Positions 47,774 to 61,769 of a stretch of DNA of 64,000 nt are shown in pieces. The first letter of the stretch is position 1, and each line of letters starts with the position of its first letter. Under the pieces are notes generated by a model that saw only the letters and a list, made by a program, of their open reading frames with translations, did not search any database and was not told the DNA's origin. Both the position numbers and the translations under genes were made by a program. The stretch comes from Cycas panzhihuaensis (taxonomy: Eukaryota > Cycadophyta): the NCBI GenBank assembly GCA_023213395.1, contig CM041465.1:227733741-227797740 (forward strand), given 5' to 3'.

Positions 47774-49189
47774 TCACCAGTACATAAAACCTTTAGTACA
47801 TCTAGGCATTCCTATTTTTTTGCTTATTTTTGGTTTAGTTAAGGTGTTCGTTTAACATTACATAAGGATATTAATTCCCATATTATCCATCCAAGTATGC
47901 TAATTAATCTTTGAATATGATGTTTTTCTCATCACCTATGAGGTCTTCCCCCATTGGATTATGATCCTATGTATGCTTTTATTTCGTCGAGTGACCAAGA
48001 GCCATCAATGGTAGGCCACCCTACCAACTGGGCATATGATCCATATGCCAAGGATTGGCCTCCATTGGAGGTGTCATGCCCTTATGAAGATCTTGCCTAT
48101 GTAGGTAATGACTCATCATACTATTCACAAGACCTAACTAAGTTCTATCAAGGCTTGACAGGCCCCCATACCTATGTCATTAGGGGACCCCCAACTCACG
48201 ACCTTATTTAGAATCCAAAACAAGTCCCATTTTCTTTTCCCACTCATTTAGGTTAGCAAGGAGGGCTTTCCCCACCTTCTAACCAAACCCATGCCCCTCT
48301 ATAGGATATGACATAAGCTTTAAGGGCCTACTTCAAAGTAGCAATAAGAGAAATCACCCTAGGATGGGCCCATTGACTGCTCTTTAGCATAACATCATCT
48401 TCTGCCCCAATTCCTCTCTCCACTTCAACCTAAACAACCACACCCACTCTTTAAGAGGTAGCTCTAACATCTTATCCTACAAGCATTCCACTAAGTAGAG
48501 GAGTTATGCAAGCCTAAGCTCACTCCCAAGCTATGTTGAGCATACCTCCTTTGCAAATATCTATTCCCTAACCAAGCATGGTCTTGGTTCCTCCTATCAT
48601 TCCAACTATTCCTCCTCATCCCTAATATATAGGGCATGGAGGAGGATTCCCCATTTTCCCCTATCCATGTCATGTGGACCCTTTTCTCTACGTTACACCA
48701 TGTTACACATCTTAATGGTGGGGACATGGGAGTTCTCACCCCCTACTAACCTGTGGGGTGGATCCCCTCCATCCTTATGGGATTTCACCCTATATTGGGT
48801 GATCTTTTAAGTTAAATCTCCTTTTGCATTCTATATCCCATGTGACATAACCAACTCATCCTCCTTCTCCCAATACAGAGTACTCAGACACCTCATGTGC
48901 CACATTTTTCCACCTCCATTCCATAGGGGCAATGATGTATCCTGCCCCCTCTTACCCTGCTCAAATGTAAGGTGGGTTGAGGAACCCTTGTCCACCTCCA
49001 TACCTTACTTACCCATACTAGGGTATAATTCCTCCCCATCAATCTAGAGGGACCCCTTATCCTACACCTTCATATGCCCCTCACCAATAAGGGAATACTT
49101 CCTCTCCTATACATCCACCTTATTCATCCCATGCTAAAACTGGATACTATCCTCCACCCTCATATCCTCCCTTTAACCATATAACCCAA
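47774..49189 (+). pseudogene. T2 leader and N-terminal gag region
   Basis: An 85-codon open stretch at 47954-48211 (MDYDPMYAFISSSDQEPS...) and a long Pro/Tyr/Gln-rich, stop-broken stretch (48220-49190) precede the gag core. I do not recognise a domain. By position it is the N-terminal part of gag and matches the unresolved T1 region 19404-20579. Confidence 0.5.
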
Positions 49190-49521
49190 CCAAGGGCATG
49201 TCCTTTTGTAGACTATAGGTCAAGCCCCCTTTCCATGAAGGTCTTAAGGACTAACTTGTCTCCTTAATCTACCAAAAGTGATTAAATTCAATGGAACTCC
49301 ATCATAAGACCCCATTAATCATGTTAGGACATTTTCCATGGCATGTATCGATTATAAGTCCTATGACCACATATTGATGAAGCTCTTTCCTAGGTCATTC
49401 TAGTGGACACTCTCAAGTGATTTCATCATCTCCTAGACCATTCAATTAACTACTTCCAATAATTAATTGACTCATTTGTCAACTATTTCAATGTTGTGAG
49501 GCCATTGAAGAGTGGGGTTAA
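49190..49521 (+). pseudogene. T2 gag core, first part
   Basis: Reads CPFVDYRSSPLSMKVLRTN near 49200, the same as T1 gag, followed by a stop-broken core to FVNYFNVVRPLKSGVNEE-like text at 49477-49525. It is interrupted by an LTR-derived piece. Confidence 0.75.
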
Positions 49522-49885
49522 TGAAGAGAAAATGCAATCATAGAAGCAATGTATTAATAGAAGTTTAAACAATACAAAGAATAAATAATATAAATAAACC
49601 AAGCACATAATAAAGAACACTAGGAGATTCAGGTCTAAGCATAGATCTTTTATTAATATGAGCAATAGCTAAAGAATTACAAAGATGAAAACCCCAACTC
49701 TTTTTATTGACTTATCAAAGACTCATCCAACATTTTGCATGTGCCATTACATAAGATTATATAGACATAACTTTACAAGATACTACCTTATAGTTTTACA
49801 ATATAATGGGCATAAACCATGGGCTGAAAAAGACCCCTATAAGATACTAAAAAAGTTTTCTCAGGGGCTCCCACCCCTAAACCCC
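49522..49885 (-). repeat. LTR-derived insertion in T2 gag, partner of 35254-35608
   Basis: The reverse complement aligns with 35254-35608. It replaces roughly 200 bp of gag judged against T1. No target duplication is seen; at the left junction both sequences share atgaag. The open stretch 49685-49978 crosses the junction and is not a gene. Confidence 0.7.
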
Positions 49886-50850
49886 CACAAAGAGATCCAA
49901 GTTAGTCTCAAGAAGATCAATAGGAACATGCCACATCATGAGGCATCGCCTCCTCTACATGAACAAAGGGGGCTATAATCCTCATCCAAATCTTCTGTTG
50001 CCATGTTCAATAAGACCATGGACTCCTCCACTTCTATCAATCATTTTTTTGATTGGGCGTTAAAAGACTTAAAGCTTAAGCTGTTGTAAAACCAAAATGA
50101 ACCACAACCCCAAGCACAAAGTTATAGGTTAGTTTACCAATCTACCTAAACTATACTATCAACTAAAGATGGCCCTAAGCCTTCATAAGATAAAAGTCTA
50201 AGACCCCATCCTAAAAAGAAATGGTGCTCCATTCATGGTCAATGCACCTATGATGACTCTCGGTCTTAGACTCAATGCCCCAAACTTGCCCCACCAAGGG
50301 ATCCCCCATCCCAAACCACATCAAAACCAAACCTCAACTAAGAAATCCATTAGGATCCCTTCCTCAATCATGATGCCTCTAACTAATCACTATGACCCCA
50401 AAATCAATGAGGTAGGGGCTACCCTCAATCTTAATGTAAGGGCACCCGTCCTCCCTCTTTATCAGATCAACTAAAGGATAAAGCCTCAGTTGATTTATCA
50501 TCTCCCTCGAGCATTATGACTCAAACTATATCATCGTATCCTAATTCTAAGGGAGGGTTATCTATATACTTAAAACCACCCAAGTGTGTCATATGACCCA
50601 TTTGAAAGTGACGAATGAGGCTAATGAGTCCTCTACTTTATAACAATAACCTCCTATGGAGATTTCTCCTACTAGGATCCCAATCATACTAAAGAATATA
50701 CCTATTTAATTGAGATGTTATGATTTTAGGAGGGCCCTTATTCAACCTATGGGTAAGAGGAAGACCTTCTCAATTATTGAGGAGCTTCACTCTGTATCCA
50801 TCAAAATGTCCATGATGGATGTCTTACAAAGTTTCCCTAATCAATGAGCC
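49886..50850 (+). pseudogene. T2 gag C-terminal and linker region
   Basis: Resumes with gagatccaag, matching T1 at about 21151, and continues with Pro- and basic-rich text such as PHHEASPPLHEQRGL. An open stretch 50235-50474 lies in it. No zinc knuckle was recognised. Confidence 0.6.
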
Positions 50851-51500
50851 TTTCTCTTAGAGACTCTTGGTCAAAAGAAGGCACTTATTCATATGGTGGG
50901 TACCACATCATATGGCCCACCCCTTATTTCCTTTGATCTATATGATCTACCTTCTACTAGTGAGAGACAACTCCAGTGGAATTACTCTTTCATCATCATA
51001 ATGAAAACATTTAAATTTTCCCTAAAGAGAACCATTATAGATAATGGTTCCTTGGTGAATATAATGCCCTTTAGATGCTTAAGAAATTAGACATCAAGTC
51101 TCTTGAGCATGCCCCTTGGAAATGCTAAGGGTACAATGGAAGTGAGAAAGCACCCCTAGGGTCAATGACCCTACCTCTTACCCTTAAATATAAGATCATC
51201 CACACTTACATGATTATCCGATATATTGATGTTGATTATAACCTCCCTTTAGGTTGACTTTGATTGGACCAAATAGGGGTAGTTTGCTCTTCGCTAGGGG
51301 GGCAACTCAAGTTTGTCCATGGGGAAAAAATTCAAGTTATAACATGAGATCCTCCTCCCTCTAAGATGTCCCATTCAACCTGCTAAGGTATTTTTGGCAC
51401 CATGTATGGAGATGTGGAACCCTTAGACTCATCCATGGTTACCTTCTTTAAGGAAAAAGCACCTTATGAAGGGGAAGATCTCCCTCTTCCCCAACCAAAT
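50851..51500 (+). pseudogene. T2 aspartic protease
   Basis: KRTIIDNGSLVNIMPF near 51023-51070 holds the active-site Asp-x-Gly-Ser; T1 has the same motif. The N-terminal SYGPPLISFDLYDLPS precedes it. The C-terminal part (YNLPL, GQLKFVHG-like near 51240-51330) is in other frames. Confidence 0.78.
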
Positions 51501-52620
51501 TTAGTATACTTTGCCTGAATTAGAATTAGAAGCTATGGTTACCTCAATGTCCTAAGTGACCTTGAGTCCAAATATGAGGAATATGAACCACCTCCATGCT
51601 AAGTGGTATTCCTTTCCACCACTCAAGGAGTGGTATCCAATGTGGATACCCCTCCCCTCTTTAGCCCAAACACATATAGTTTAGGCCCCTCCTAACCACA
51701 TTATGGTTTGAATGAAAGTGCTTGAGCACACTCTCCCCAACCATCTCTACATAGGTAGTTCCCTTTATTATGAGCCCAGATGGCCTGCCATTTATCTCAA
51801 TTGCCATATAACAGGCATTTAGATCAGCCTAATGCTGATCCACCAATAACCATACTTAATGAGTACATCTTTCCTCCCCCTATTTAAGAAACTTTCCAAT
51901 GGAGAATTACTTGGCATGCTACTAATGAGTCATATGCCTCTACATTTGGCCCTTTGTTGATTATACCCCTTCCACCTCAAACTATTAATATGCTTTGATG
52001 TGTTAGGAATAAATTGACTCTCATGGCTCCAACCAACTCACCGAATTAGGGCCCCCTTATATATGATTCCGATGAGGAACTCTAAGTCCATATTCTCTTA
52101 TGAAGAGTTGATCATACATGATCCTAAGCCATAAAGAACCTCCTCTCCTTCAATGAAGAATTGGCCTATTATGCAAGTCTACTTGAACTCTTTTGAAGAG
52201 TTTCCTCGTTACATAGAGTGGATAATGAACCACTATAAGTTCTTACTAGAATTATGTCTACCTCTACCTCACAAAATAAAACTATTCATGAGATAGATTA
52301 CTTTGAAAATGATGAGGCCCTTCTAGAGCACTTAGAAGGATCATCACCTAATCTACCTTCTAGTCACTATAGATTGGGTTTTTGGAAGTGCCTTGCCATT
52401 AGTTCCCCTTTAGCTAACTCTAGGACAACTAGTATTCCTCTTGATCTTCCAATAGACCAAGCCACTCCTCATTTTAAGAAATGTCTTATATGTTAGGGCA
52501 ATAAAGGACATTATCCTTTCTGTAGATAATGTCATCAACATTGGGACCAAATATTCCCCCCAAGAAGTTAGGAAGTATATAGAACTCTTCCAAGAGTTTT
52601 AAGATGTGTTTGTGTAGGAT
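51501..52620 (+). pseudogene. T2 protease-RT linker
   Basis: Decayed coding DNA. An open stretch at 52254-52496 (MSTSTSQNKTIHEIDYFEND...) resembles the acidic linker that precedes RT in Tat-like polyproteins, but has no assigned function. Confidence 0.5.
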
Positions 52621-53500
52621 TATACTAACATGAAGGGGATTGACCCTAATATTATCTCCCACAATTTGAGAATGATTTTGGTTGCCAGGCCTATTAGGCA
52701 AAAACAAAGGCCTTTACATCCTAAGCTTTTAACTATTATAAAAATAGAGGTTAAAAAGTTACATAATGTTGGCATCATCACCTCTACAGATGACCCAAAA
52801 TGGGTTTCTAACATCATGTTAATGGCAAAAAAGAATGGGATAATATGTATCTATCTAAACTTTAGGGACATCAATAACACATACCCTAAAAATAACTTCT
52901 CTCTCTTATTCATTAACCAAATCATTGATAAAACCACCAGGTTTGAAGTCATATCCTTAATGGATGGCTTCTCAGAATATAATCATATTCAAATCTCACT
53001 TGAGGACCACCATAGGACAACCTTCACTAATCCTTAGAGGACAATGACATAAAGTAATGTCTTTAAAAATATTGGTACTATGTATCAATAGGCCATGCAT
53101 TTTATTTTCCACAACCTTATTAATAAAATTCTTGAGGTCTTCATAGACAATCTCATGGGCTTCTCACATAAGAGGGTCAATCACCTTGCTAACCTAAGGA
53201 AGATATTCTTCAGGTGCTAAGAATACCATGTTAGCCTCAACCCTCTTAATTATGTATTCACTACTATGGCTGGGAAACTATTGGGATTTTTGGTATCATA
53301 ACAAGGGATCTAAGTTGATCTTGATAAGGTAAAATCTATCATGGAGATATCCCCACCAAAATCCTAACAATAGTTTAAGTCATTTTTGGGTTTCTTAGGC
53401 TTCTTAAGGCACATCTTGACATATTTTTCTATATATGCAAAACTATTGACTAATCTTCTAAAAAAGGGGACCACTTTTTTTTTGTCCCTAGAGCCCAAGA
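52621..53500 (+). pseudogene. T2 reverse transcriptase
   Basis: A 135-codon open stretch at 52630-53037 shows MKGIDPNIISHNLRM, PIRQKQRPLHPKL, VKKLHNVGIITSTDDPKWVS, ICIYLNFRDINNTYPKNNF and SLMDGFSEYNHIQI. The catalytic DFRDLN-type motif has Asn for its first Asp. The active-site box near 53137 is FIDN with the second Asp changed to Asn. The thumb region follows with FKSFLGFLRH near 53370 and LLTNLLKKGTTFF near 53445. The MDGFSxYNxI form supports the Tat lineage. Confidence 0.88.
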
Positions 53501-54160
53501 AATCTTCTAAGAGCTCAAGCGGGCTCCTATTTCAGCCTATACTTTGGCCCCACCTATATTTGACGAACCCTTTATTCTCTATACGTCATCCATAGAAGAG
53601 TTTGTTGATGCCATGGTCACCCAAGAAGATAACTCAAAGGCTAAAATGGTTGTTTAATTTATAAGTTAGATACTTTTCATAGTTGAAGTGAATTACCATC
53701 AAGAAATTACATCATTACCTTCTTGACAACACAACCCACATAATTGTCCAATCATATCCACTATGTTGGCTCATGATGAGGTCTAATTTAAAAGGATAGG
53801 CAAATAGGTTGTCCTCCTCTAGGAATATGACCTCAAGGTTGTTAACTAGAAATCCAAAAAGGGAATGGTGGTAGCTGAGTAACTCACTCATGTCCCTCTC
53901 CCAAACTCCTCCAATACACTAGTTGATGATTCTTTACTTGATGAAGTAATCTTTTCCCTTGAACAAATTGAGGGATATAGGTTAATTAATGATAAAAATA
54001 TACTAACATCATCCACTATCTAACTCAATAAAAATGTTTAGTGGATCCCAACAAAAAGATGAAGTTGCATGTAAGAGCCTCAGCTTGCCAATATTTCCTC
54101 ATTGAGGATGTGTTATATGTAATTCGTTGATGTCCTTCTTAAATATATCAATCTTGATGA
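53501..54160 (+). pseudogene. T2 RT-associated RNase H and connection
   Basis: Fragments FVDAMVTQEDNSKAKMVV near 53600, then EYDLKVVN and KKGMVVAE near 53830-53880 with VPLPNSSNTLVDD, match the RNase H-like region that follows RT in gypsy elements. The second RNase H that many Tat-like elements have before integrase is not visible here; the text passes directly to integrase. Compare the RNase H at 60241-60620. Confidence 0.65.
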
Positions 54161-55250
54161 GATAAACTAATTCCTTTATGAATTCCATGACAACATTTGT
54201 AGAGGCCACTTTGGAGGCTAATCAGTGGCCTAAAGAATCCTTTGCATGGGATTCTATTAGCCCATCCTACTCAAGGATGCCCATGCATATACACAACAAT
54301 ACCAAAAGTGCCAAGAATACTCTAATGTGATTCATGAATCATTCAAGGCATTGCATGCTATAATATCATTATGGCCATTTTCTCAATGGCTTTAACCTCA
54401 TTAAGGTTATAACCTCCCTATCCTTGGCTTCATATAAATTTATTCTTACAACAATAGAATATTTTACAAAATGGGCTAAGGCGATCCCCCCCTCTTCTAT
54501 GATGGGCAAGATGATTTCCACCTTTATCTTTCAACACATCATTTGTAGTTCATAGTCCCTAACATTTTAATTAGAAATAATGGCACCTAGTTTTATAATA
54601 AATAAATATATGAGCTTTATGAGAAGTTTAAAATTTCTTATAAAATTTCATCCCCTTATTACCCTTAGGCAATGGCTATATTGAAGCCTTCAATAAGACC
54701 TTGATCTATATCTTGAAGAAGACCATTACTTAATCTCAAAGAGATTAGGATTTATAACTTTACTCAACCCTTTGTGCTTACTGAATATCCATTAGGATAG
54801 CCATGAGTATGACCTCTTTTTCCTGGGTCTATAGATTGGAAATGATCTTACCCCTTAAAGTTGAGATCCCATCCTAATAGGTATCTTTCAAAGAGTTTAT
54901 AGATGAATAATGGCAACATCAAGCCCATGTCCTAAACCTTGAAGCATTTGATGAAAAACTCCTTCCTACCTACCAAGCTAATTTAGCATCTAAAGTGAAG
55001 GTACAAAAATCACATGATAAGTACATTTGGCTATGACCCTTAGTCCTTGGGGACAAAGTCCTTAAACTTGAATATTTATATAATCAACTGTCAAATTTTG
55101 GTCCTAAATGGGTGGGACCATTTGTAGTCATTAAAAGGCCTAATAATGGGATGTATTAAATTGATACATTAGAGGGTCTTGAGTTCAAAAAGGTTATCAA
55201 TAGATAATTATTTAAGAGGTTCTATAATTGACCTCTCTGCCCCATAATAT
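54161..55250 (+). pseudogene. T2 integrase
   Basis: The zinc region reads CRGHFGG near 54200 and PILLKDAHAYTQQ, KCQEYS near 54275-54325. The core has FILTTIEYFTKWAKAIP near 54430, where the catalytic Asp is Glu, and NNGT, stop, FYNK near 54576 with Asn for the second catalytic Asp. NGYIEAFNKTLI near 54670 keeps the glutamate. The C-terminal part (GPKWVGPFVVIKR-like) lies near 55095. Stops and frame changes are frequent. Confidence 0.85.
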
Positions 55251-55989
55251 AGGGGGTACCTATGCTCTGGTACAAGTCTAAACTACTAATTTTCTCTCAA
55301 ATAACCCTAAACTACCTTTGCTCATGATGCCTATTATACCCACTAGGGGCATGACACCATGCAATGCTTATTATATACCTCATCCTTTACCATAGGTAAG
55401 GATATTACCCTACATGGGCACCTAGCTCCAAAATGAGCCTAAACTATATTTGTCTATGGAATTTGTCACCCCCACAAGGGGGTACTTCACCATGCCATGT
55501 TTATTACCTCATTTCAATTCTTGGCCATTGGACAACTCTTGCCCCATAAGGGCATTATACTCTATCATGAGTATAAATTATCACATGTAAATACTATTTA
55601 TAAAATTCAAAAAATTATATGTATATTTATGCTTACTATTTTGTCATTGTATACCCATAGGGTGTAGATCCCCTTTGCACCTATGATGGTGCCTTAGGCT
55701 CCATGATAAGCCTCTCTTTCCCCTATGGGCATTCCCCATTAGAGGTATGAGACTCCTCCATTAGTATAAACTGGAAACATGGTGCATCATGTCACTTCAT
55801 ATGAGTGAGAAATAAAATTATGATCATATTTTTATGTGCTATGTATGTGAGCTATGATGCCATGCATAAGGGTAAATATCAACTCAAAAGTACATAGAAA
55901 TAGAATATACATTAACATATGGAAGTGATAGAATGCATCCATATAAAAGTACACCAATATTGAAAGAATGTAGAAGCACCAATTAACCT

Positions 55990-56050
55990 CCACACACACA
56001 CACACACACACACATACATACACACACACACATACATATATACACACACA
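55990..56050. repeat. (CA)n microsatellite
   Basis: CA repeats with a few TA units, inside the T2 3' region. Confidence 0.95.
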
Positions 56051-56776
56051 TAAAACGTATAATGTAGATACATGGAAAATACTCTACGAGGGAGTTGAAA
56101 TCTTTGCAGATGTGTACAACCACCTAATTAAGCCACATGATACATAACTCCATACCCCTAGAGGTCCAACTTACCTCTAATATAAAAATATAACCCTTAC
56201 CATCATCTCATGGTATGCCATCTCCCAAGCAAGGTCCTCTCCTCTTAGGCATCTAGGTGTGACCTCTTAAACTATGCCTTAATTTTTATGAAGGCCCCAC
56301 CTCACTCCTCATCCCTCATCTGGTGGTGTGTCAGGTTGTGGATGTCCTACTCTAACTTCATGATGACCTAGTGGTTACATGCTTAATGAGGCATTCATAC
56401 CTCTCTCGTAGGACATCCCTCTCTCTATGGACCTTCTCTAATCAAGATCATAGATTGATATTCTTTACCACCACACTTGGAACTACCACCTTATGTGGGG
56501 CCACTACTATAGGGGGAACTTCCCCTACTCCACGTGCCTCTGGCTCCCTAATTTGGGACTATATATCATATCTCTTAACTTCCTACATCTACCTAACCCT
56601 CAATAAGAGGCTAAAGACCATTATGTATGGATGTGCTAATGTTGGATCCTTGCTATCAACAATGGGAGGTTATCCCATCACATATACTATAGGGAAGACC
56701 TTATCAATAACATGATGAGGGAAGTCTAGTGTAAAATCCTCACATATGAATAAAACATGTCCACAAGTTAATAATG

Positions 56777-56890
<114 letters not shown>

Positions 56891-57000
56891 AAAAATAACC
56901 TATCATATAAACTAAAATGGATTGAAGGTAGAGAATAAAAGGATAATACCTCTTGAAGTTGTCTCTCCCTATGCCTCTCCCTATGCTTCCAGGACCACAT

Positions 57001-57990
57001 GGCCACCTCCCTCTTCCTTTATGTTGCCACTATGTGCCAAGTCTCCCTCAATGGCCTCCTCCTCCTCCTTAGCTCTGACAACTTCCTCATCCTCCCCAAT
57101 CACCTCTTTGCCTACTACCATTAGCTCTATTATAGCTCCTTACCCTCATTTTCACTATCCTAATAGACACCCTAGTAAAGATGACTCACGTAGTCATTAA
57201 GTATCAATAGGTCTAAGGATGTAGTATTAATTATGTGTCTGAATTACTCTGGCTCCTCTAAACTTTGGAATTATGATGGCCACCTATGGTTGAGGGCTCC
57301 TTTTGGTGCTACTAGTTGTGGCCCACCCATAGGCACCACTCTATAGAAGTGATAAAAAAACCAACACTACAATAAGGAGAAATATGAGAAACCCCCATAT
57401 TTGGCTATCCAAATCTAATCTAATTATGCCTAGATATTGGGCACTATAAGGGCCACCTAATCCAACCTCTTGCCACTCTCATAGCATTGATTGGCATCCA
57501 TCCATCTATAGGGCACCTCTCTGTAGTTATATCATTAGGATATTTGGAATAGAATCATAAAAATATCAATTTTCTTAATCGAGGAATATTAGTAGCCATA
57601 ATCTTCCTCAAACTCCCTCCTTGATGGTCCTACTAGCCTCTCCTAAAGAAATAAGTTTTTGCTGCCCCATGAACATTCTCAATGCTCGATAAAATTCCTA
57701 TCTTAAGAGGTGATACTCTCACTGGTAATCCTAAAAGCCTCCTCATATCACTCAGTGATAGTGAGATCCCCTACACTTGGAATATGGAACACCTACATCC
57801 TCTTACCCTAATAGGACATAATATCCACTAGTAGAGCTTGGTCTAATGCATATTGCTATGTTGTGACTACCCATAGCAATCGATAGTGCTTTAGGACCTC
57901 TCAATCATGACTTGATATTAATTTGTGAGTCCAAATAGAGGTGTACCTATATTATTGTGATTATCAATTATGGAAATAACCTATAAACAT
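57001..57990 (-). pseudogene. Antisense plant-mobile-domain-like remnant in T2
   Basis: On the minus strand one frame reads VLKHYRLLWVV near 57895, ALDQALLVDIMSY near 57848-57810, VFHIPSVGDLTIT at 57797-57759, and after a one-base shift LSDMRRLLGLPVRVSPLK to about 57704. The order Leu-Asp...Ala-Leu, FHxP...GE/DxTxT, then LGLPV matches the start of the plant mobile domain (PMD), found in MAIN/MAIL1-type proteins and in some transposons. Two stops in it are TAG at probable Trp sites. The C-terminal half is not recognisable. It lies between integrase and the 3' LTR, antisense to the element genes. Confidence 0.6.
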
Positions 57991-60240
<2,250 letters not shown>

Positions 60241-60620
60241 GCATTAATCATCCACAATAATGGGGGTAGTTGTGGGAATCCTAGGCCTTCTACTATAACA
60301 TGGACCATCTAGGACCATTTAGGGCACACTCTCATATGATTTGGAGTCTACCTACCTATTGCCACTAATAACAGGGCACAGTATACTAGTATCATTGAAG
60401 CCTTGACTAACACCTTGTATATCCATCATGGCTCCATTGTGTTGTACTATGACTCCCAACTCATAGTGTCATGGCTTACCCAAGCCTACCAGGTTCATTT
60501 CCCATAATTAAGATCTCTTGTTGACCTTGCTCGATCCTTTTTTATCTAATTTCCTTCCATCTCCATTCATCATATCTCATGACAACTTAATATCAAGACT
60601 AATAGGTTAGTGGCCTTTAT
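60241..60620 (+). pseudogene. RNase H domain downstream of integrase in T2
   Basis: One frame from 60241 reads ALIIHNNGGSCGNPRPS, then YLPIATNNRAQYTSIIEAL (60346-60402), IVLYYDSQLIVSWLTQAYQV (60439-60498), SLVDLARSFF and ISIHHIS. This is a type I RNase H in order: DGxSxGNPGP start, TNNxAEY helix, DSQL strand and basic-aromatic end. The first catalytic Asp is Asn and the Glu is Gln; the DSQL Asp is kept. Five stops are present. It is about 5 kb downstream of integrase, and may be the second RNase H of Tat-like elements in an unusual place. Confidence 0.82.
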
Positions 60621-61758
<1,138 letters not shown>

Positions 61759-61769
61759 GAAGGGGGTAG
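61759..61769 (+). promoter_or_regulatory. Polypurine tract of T2
   Basis: gaagggggtag directly before the TGTTTCG start of the 3' LTR. Confidence 0.75.
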
